A stretch of DNA of 45,828 bases, taken from an uncultured Planctomycetales bacterium. Its GTDB lineage: Bacteria > Planctomycetota > Planctomycetia > Pirellulales > Thermoguttaceae. The stretch's first letter is position 1; every line of letters begins with the position of its first letter. The notes below the pieces were generated by a model. It was not told where the DNA came from, made no database searches, and saw only the letters and a list, made by a program, of their open reading frames with translations. This document shows, piece after piece, positions 41,445 to 45,828 of this stretch. Made by a program: the position numbers and the translations under genes. The stretch covers positions 1 through 45,828 of the forward strand of contig CALARR010000018.1 of NCBI GenBank assembly GCA_937889015.1, written 5' to 3'.

Positions 41445-42332
41445 CTATCGCGGCGGGTTGGCCAGGAGGAACTGGCGGAGTTCGGCGAGGTGATCGGTGT
41501 TAACCAGGTCGACTCCCGCCTGGGTCACGGCGGCCCAGCCGGCGGGATTGTCGGGAATGGCCCAGAAGCGGATGCGCCGGCCTTGGGCGTGGGCCTTCTG
41601 CACCAGCTCGCGCAGGCGTGCGGCCTCGTCCTCGGGCAGCGGACCGGAACCGCGCCACTTGAACAGGGCGCCCCAGCGTTCGCTGACCAGGGGCATCCAT
41701 GTCGCGGGCTCTGTGCCGGCCAGGTCCTTCATGCGGCCATCGATGGCCGCCAGGCGCGTGGCTTCGGGGCGCATCTCCTCCGACGGCTTGTTGCCAGACA
41801 AGATCACCGTGACGGCATTCTTGCGGACGCCGTCGGGGCCGAAGGTGGTCAACATGTCGGCGTGTTCGGCCAACAGGGGTTTGATCGCGGCATAGGTGGG
41901 GCCGGCTTCCGTCTTGAAGTCGATGAGCAAGGTGAAGTCTGGATGGCCCGGGTGGACTCGGCCGCCGTGCTTCTTGACGCGTTCGTGGAGCGGGGTGAGG
42001 TAGAGCGAATCGAGGTCGCGATCGGGACGCGTGCCGGAGCGATCGTGAGCGACCAGCAGGCGTCCGTCGACAAGATGGATGTCGGCCTCCACGCTGCAGA
42101 AGCCTTGGTCGAGCGCGTCGAGCAGGGGTCGCTGGTGTTCGTAATCGTTGTGCGCGTGGGCATTGGGGAGAGGGGTTATGTCGGCCGCTGTGAGCGCCTC
42201 GCCGCTGCCTGCCAGCAGGGTCAGAATGCAGACAGCACTTCGGATCAGGCGGGGCCCGATCGGTCTGGCGCGGTTTTGCCACCGGGCTATGGCGAGAGAG
42301 GTTTCGGAGCTGAGACGACGGGCAGGTGGCAT
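41445..42332 (-). CDS. Exported glycerophosphodiesterase-like / PI-PLC-like protein
   Basis: The protein is about 295 residues from ATG 42332. A basic N-terminal lead of about 30 residues precedes a hydrophobic segment (RSAVCILTLLAGSGEALTA) that looks like an export signal. The catalytic domain shows the His-Asn-Asp opening NAHAHNDYEHQRPLLDALDQ, an early VEADIHL pair of acidic residues, LVAHDR with a further histidine, and a metal-site acidic residue in LLIDFKTEAG. These match the GDPD/PI-PLC barrel. The substrate is not known. ATG 42434 and 42422 are alternative starts; none has a strong binding site. Confidence 0.7.
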   Translation of the reverse strand: MPPARRLSSETSLAIARWQNRARPIGPRLIRSAVCILTLLAGSGEALTAADITPLPNAHAHNDYEHQRPLLDALDQGFCSVEADIHLVDGRLLVAHDRSGTRPDRDLDSLYLTPLHERVKKHGGRVHPGHPDFTLLIDFKTEAGPTYAAIKPLLAEHADMLTTFGPDGVRKNAVTVILSGNKPSEEMRPEATRLAAIDGRMKDLAGTEPATWMPLVSERWGALFKWRGSGPLPEDEAARLRELVQKAHAQGRRIRFWAIPDNPAGWAAVTQAGVDLVNTDHLAELRQFLLANPPR

Positions 42333-42491
42333 GGTCACGGTCGGGCTCTCGTGAGAATCGGTGGAAGTCGTGTTCGTTGGAGGCGACAAAAGGGTTTGGC
42401 GCGCGTCGGCGAGATGGCTCATGGTTGATGCCACAGCCTTTGCCTCAAGTATCGGCTTGGGCGCTGGGCATTGTCAATTGGCGGTTTGCGT

Positions 42492-42514
42492 GGGCCGCAG
42501 GCGGCCAGCGGCCC
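42492..42514 (-). terminator. Hairpin at the end of propeller copy 2
   Basis: GGGCCGC (42492-42498) pairs with GCGGCCC (42508-42514), nine-base loop, 40-60 bases past the stop of the gene at 42553. No T run follows on the minus strand. Weak evidence. Confidence 0.3.
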
Positions 42515-42552
42515 GAGATGTGGCAAGAGCCACGTGAGATTGACGGATGCGT

Positions 42553-45500
42553 TTACTCGGTGCCTTGCAAGGCGAGCCAGGCTTGCATCTGGTAGCTGCA
42601 GGCACACTTGGCGGAGGCGTCGGGCACAAGCACCAGGCCGCCCGCGGGAATGGCGTTGAACCAGCAGCCGGGGCGCATGCCGCCGAAGTTCTCGACGCCC
42701 ACGTCGCGCGTCAGGTCGTGGTAGCCGAGCGTGGCCGAGCGGAACAGGACCAGGTGTGTGCTGCCGGAATACTGACCGCAGCCGTAACTGCGTTGCACCT
42801 TCAAGGACAGGAGTTCGCCGGTCTTCAGGTCCCAGGTACGGCCCTCGGTGATGATCTGCCGGTCGTTGAGGATGGGGCGCGTCTTGTATTCCGCAGGCTG
42901 ATCCCAAAGGCGACGGCCCGTAGCGGTGTCGAAGGCCGCCATGCGACCGCCGATCTCGGAGGGCAAGCGAAAGAACTTGTGCTTCACGGCCTGATAGCTC
43001 ATCAGCAGCACGCCTTGCGTGGGGCTGACGGCCAGTTGCGTGCCAAAGATCTGCTCGGACTGGCGCCAGAGGAGCTTGCCGCTAGCGACGTTCAGGGCCA
43101 CCAGAGTCCCACTGGGGTGCTGGTCCGGATCGAGAGGAGGGCCGTGCTTGCCGTCCAGCTTGGGGCTGTCGACGCGGTCCTGGGAGGCCAGCGGCCGGTC
43201 GATGAGGTAGACGCTCTGGCCGGCCATGGCCAGGGCATTGTTGCGGAGCGAGTGCTGTGGCCGGTACGTCCAGAGCAGGCGGCCGGTACCGGCATCCAGG
43301 GCGAACAGGAGGCGCGATTCGGTGTACAGGCGCACGTCGCGGTAACGCGGACTGACCTTGTGCTCCTGGTTGGCCACGGTGCCCAGCAGGATCCCGTCAT
43401 GCCAGGCCAGGTAGCCCCAGTCGCGATCGGAGGAGTCGGGCAGGGGCGGCGTGGAGAACTCGCGGACCTTGCGCCCGGTGGCCAGATCGAGTTGCAGGCA
43501 GCGGTCGCCGGTGCGCACGAAGACGTGCTCATCGCTGAGGCAATAATTGCCGCCGGTATCGCCCACGGCCACGTCGTGATGCACGCCGTCGTAGTCCTTG
43601 AGGATGCCCGGGATCGCGTAGGTCCAGAGCGTCCGGCCGTTGTAGGCATCCAGCGCGCAGAGGCCGTCGACGCCTGCCGCGACCAGGACACCCTGGTTGA
43701 AGAGCGGGGCGGGGGCCTGGCCGTGACGGTCGGCGACCTCGAAGTCCACGTCGCGATACCAGAGCATGGACAACGGGCCGCGGATGCCGTCTTGCGAGCA
43801 GAGCGTGTTGGCGGCGTCGGCGTTCTGATGCGTCCAGCGGCCGGCATGGTCGGCCGGTTTGCGGCGTTGGCAGGTCATGGCGCCGGGCCGGCCCAGGCAA
43901 GCCACGCCGCCAAAGGGGCGTTGCAGCCGGGCCACAGCGGCCGCGATGGGGCCAACGTCGGATTGCAGGCTGCGCGCCGAAACGACGAGGTTGGCCATGG
44001 ACTGGGGATAGGGCGGCTGGGTGGGATCGGCCTGATGCACGCTGACGCGCGTGCCGTAAAGGTCGGCCGCCAGGATCCGGGTGCGCGCCGCAGCCACTTG
44101 TTGCGGGTCGTTGTCCAGGGCACAGATGATGAGCGACGACTGCCGGGCCAATTCCAGGGCCAGGCGGCCGTCACCGCATCCCAGATCCACGCACAACCCT
44201 TCGCGGACGCCGCTCTGGGCGAGGATCTCGGCTGCGGCCCGGGCGTAGTCGAGATTCGCGGCCGAGGCGGGCAGGTCGGGGGGCGGTGTGTGGTCTGCCA
44301 CGGTGCGAGGCGTGGTCGATGCGGCGTGGAAGCAGTACAGGCCTCCTTGATCGGTACTGACCAGCAATCGCCCCGCGGCGACTGCCAGGCCCAGGGCGCG
44401 GCCTTCCACGTCGTGGGACCAGCGCACGCGGCGGGCTGCGAGATCCACGATCTTCACCCAGCCATCACCGCCGCAGACCGCCTCGGGACCGGCGACGATC
44501 ACCTCGCGCGTTTGGTCCAGTGCGGTGGGCCAGAGCGGTCCGACGCTGACGCCCACGTTCTCCAGCTCGCGCCGAGACTGGGCCAGGTACTGGTTGATGG
44601 AGGCCGGCCGGTCGTCGGTTTCGACGGGCTGGAAACGCATGCGCGTGAGGTACACGTCGCGGAGCCGGGCCTTGGATTCGAGGGCGGCTTGGAGGGCTGG
44701 ATCGGAGGCGGTGGAGGCCAGCGGGACGTCAGCGGACGGCTGCAGGCCGCGATAGTGGACCGACTTGCCTTTGCGGTCGCGGCCTTCGACGTCGGCCCAG
44801 GTGTAGGCAGTCAGGTTTGCCTGGTCGAGATGCAGCAGTCCTTGGCCAGTAGGCGTGACCACGCCCGGCCCACAGCGCGCGGCCATATCACCGGTGGCGC
44901 GGTCGAAGAGGAATCCACCATTGAAGAAGAACTGGTCGAGGAGCATGGCGCGCGTGCCGCCAACACTTTGATTCTTTTGCAGGTGGTAGTAGAGCAACTC
45001 GCCATCGGAGCGGCGGAACACGGCGGGCACGGCGCGGCCGGTGGGCACGTAGAGTCGTTCGGCATCGGCCAGCAGGTAGCCTTGCGGGGCCACGCCGCTG
45101 CGAGCCGTAGCGCCGCCGTGCGGTTGGCCCATCTCCAGACTGCCCGTGCGGTCGTTGGTCCAGAGGATTCGGCCGGTGTCGGGGTCTACGGCGTGCAGGA
45201 AGACGCCGTCGGTGGGCCAGATGCCGGCGGCGAAGTAGAGCGTCTTGTCGAAGAGCACCGGACCGCCACGCACCGGCCAGCGGGAGATCAATCGCTGGTT
45301 GCCCAGGCACTTGCGGTCGTCGGGTCCGCCGCGACACTTCCAGAGCAGTCGGCCGTCGGCCAGCGCGAGGGCGTACAGCCAGCCGTCGTCGCTGGCCAGG
45401 AAGACGCGATCGCGCCAGGCCACGGGCGCGAAGCGGATGGGACCGGAGGTGACGAAGGTCCATCGCGGCTGGCCGGTGTGGATGTCGAGGGCCAACAGCC

Positions 45501-45762
45501 GGTCGTCAGCCGACGTGCCGATGAGCACCGTGGCGCCCACCACGATCGGCTGGTGCACCAGGTCGAACGATATGCGGTTGGAGGTGGGCCAGGCGGGGCG
45601 GGGCTTTTCGCGCGCATGGAAGACCCAGGCCGGGAAGAGGTTGGCGGGCAAGGCCTCGGCAGTCTGGCCGCTGCGTGCCGCGTCGGCGCGATAGGTGGGC
45701 CAGTCGGCGGCGGCAAGGCTGCAGGCGGCGAACAGGAAGAGTCCCAGCAGGGCGCTACGCAC
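42553..45762 (-). CDS. Exported PQQ-type propeller with embedded methyltransferase-like domain (copy 2)
   Basis: The 1,069-residue protein is a paralogue of the protein at 27871-31005, with the same order of parts. It has a signal peptide (MRSALLGLFLFAACSLAAAD) and propeller repeats (WPTYRADAARSGQTAEALPA, ALDIHTGQPRWTF, LALADGRLLWKCRG). The methyltransferase-like segment at about residues 515-620 reads CVDLGCGDGRLALELARQSS, ICALDNDPQQVAAARTRILA and VHQADPTQPPYPQSMANLVV. A second propeller and a Cys-containing tail (KCACSY) follow. The first propeller lacks the insertion seen in copy 1 near its middle. The start is GTG 45762 with a weak GAG site. The 7-base repeat at 45789-45828 lies just upstream. 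Confidence 0.85.
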   Translation of the reverse strand: MRSALLGLFLFAACSLAAADWPTYRADAARSGQTAEALPANLFPAWVFHAREKPRPAWPTSNRISFDLVHQPIVVGATVLIGTSADDRLLALDIHTGQPRWTFVTSGPIRFAPVAWRDRVFLASDDGWLYALALADGRLLWKCRGGPDDRKCLGNQRLISRWPVRGGPVLFDKTLYFAAGIWPTDGVFLHAVDPDTGRILWTNDRTGSLEMGQPHGGATARSGVAPQGYLLADAERLYVPTGRAVPAVFRRSDGELLYYHLQKNQSVGGTRAMLLDQFFFNGGFLFDRATGDMAARCGPGVVTPTGQGLLHLDQANLTAYTWADVEGRDRKGKSVHYRGLQPSADVPLASTASDPALQAALESKARLRDVYLTRMRFQPVETDDRPASINQYLAQSRRELENVGVSVGPLWPTALDQTREVIVAGPEAVCGGDGWVKIVDLAARRVRWSHDVEGRALGLAVAAGRLLVSTDQGGLYCFHAASTTPRTVADHTPPPDLPASAANLDYARAAAEILAQSGVREGLCVDLGCGDGRLALELARQSSLIICALDNDPQQVAAARTRILAADLYGTRVSVHQADPTQPPYPQSMANLVVSARSLQSDVGPIAAAVARLQRPFGGVACLGRPGAMTCQRRKPADHAGRWTHQNADAANTLCSQDGIRGPLSMLWYRDVDFEVADRHGQAPAPLFNQGVLVAAGVDGLCALDAYNGRTLWTYAIPGILKDYDGVHHDVAVGDTGGNYCLSDEHVFVRTGDRCLQLDLATGRKVREFSTPPLPDSSDRDWGYLAWHDGILLGTVANQEHKVSPRYRDVRLYTESRLLFALDAGTGRLLWTYRPQHSLRNNALAMAGQSVYLIDRPLASQDRVDSPKLDGKHGPPLDPDQHPSGTLVALNVASGKLLWRQSEQIFGTQLAVSPTQGVLLMSYQAVKHKFFRLPSEIGGRMAAFDTATGRRLWDQPAEYKTRPILNDRQIITEGRTWDLKTGELLSLKVQRSYGCGQYSGSTHLVLFRSATLGYHDLTRDVGVENFGGMRPGCWFNAIPAGGLVLVPDASAKCACSYQMQAWLALQGTE

Positions 45763-45788
45763 GGATCACTCGGTCTTGAAGACGGGAG

Positions 45789-45828
45789 GAATGTCGAATG
45801 TCGAATGTCGAATGTCGAATGTCGAATG
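45789..45828 (+). repeat. Heptamer tandem repeat, GAATGTC
   Basis: Five full copies and a partial sixth of the 7-base unit GAATGTC occupy the last 40 bases of the window without a mismatch. The array may continue beyond the edge. It lies in the leader region of propeller copy 2, so unit number could affect expression by slippage. Confidence 0.9.

Noticed and set aside
45789..45828. CRISPR array
   Set aside because: The unit is 7 bases with no spacers, so it is a simple tandem repeat. No cas gene is present.

Overview
The window looks like a piece of a planctomycete (Planctomycetota, probably Pirellulales-like) chromosome. It is GC-rich, and its genes carry a characteristic set of planctomycete families: a PEP-CTERM exported protein, a DUF1559 lipoprotein, a DUF3592 membrane protein, two exported Gfo/Idh/MocA oxidoreductases with twin-arginine signals, giant exported PQQ-type beta-propellers, and a primary sigma factor with a long acidic N-terminus. 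This assignment is an inference from gene content; no 16S gene is present.

Layout. 1-42: the 3' half of a tRNA-Ala(CGC). 43-1700: an accessory-looking stretch with a hairpin, a small hypothetical gene, the 3' remnant of a HigB-like toxin followed by its apparently intact HigA-like antitoxin, and a 55-residue zinc-ribbon protein. 1702-7250: PEP-CTERM protein, a 400-base gene-poor and heavily self-complementary stretch that may be a structured RNA, a DUF6485 Cys-rich protein, a Tat-exported oxidoreductase and several small orphans. 7364-15400: polysaccharide deacetylase, DUF3592 protein, rpoD, two zinc-binding hypothetical proteins, a SAM methyltransferase and tatA. 15451-18266: FGGY sugar kinase divergent from an AraC-type regulator. 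18278-22168: a four-gene same-strand cluster, lysine 2,3-aminomutase, two D-Ala-D-Ala-ligase-like ATP-grasp enzymes and a GNAT acetyltransferase. 23079-27646: acetyl-CoA synthetase, two small membrane proteins and a glutaminyl-cyclase-like M28 protein. 27871-45762: a surface/secretion-rich region with two paralogous exported propeller proteins carrying an embedded methyltransferase-like domain, a beta-helix (GH141-like) protein, a DUF1559 lipoprotein, an ImmA/IrrE-type protease, a truncated terC, a two-domain exported alpha/beta hydrolase, a second Tat oxidoreductase and a GDPD-like phosphodiesterase. The window ends in a 7-base tandem repeat.

The most interesting items are: (1) the KamA / ATP-grasp / ATP-grasp / GNAT cluster, which resembles a small pathway that makes, condenses and acetylates beta-lysine; (2) two paralogous signal-peptide proteins of about 1,050 residues in which a Rossmann methyltransferase-like domain sits between propeller halves, odd because SAM is not expected outside the cytoplasm; (3) a family of intergenic repeats (about 45-80 bp) found at four places beside gene 3' ends; (4) the possible structured RNA at 3064-3452; (5) decayed genes (toxin, terC) showing recent rearrangement.

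Many long open frames lie antisense to the real genes; they are by-products of high GC content and are not listed. Start codons were chosen by ribosome-binding sites, signal peptides and family N-termini. No alignment or folding program was run.
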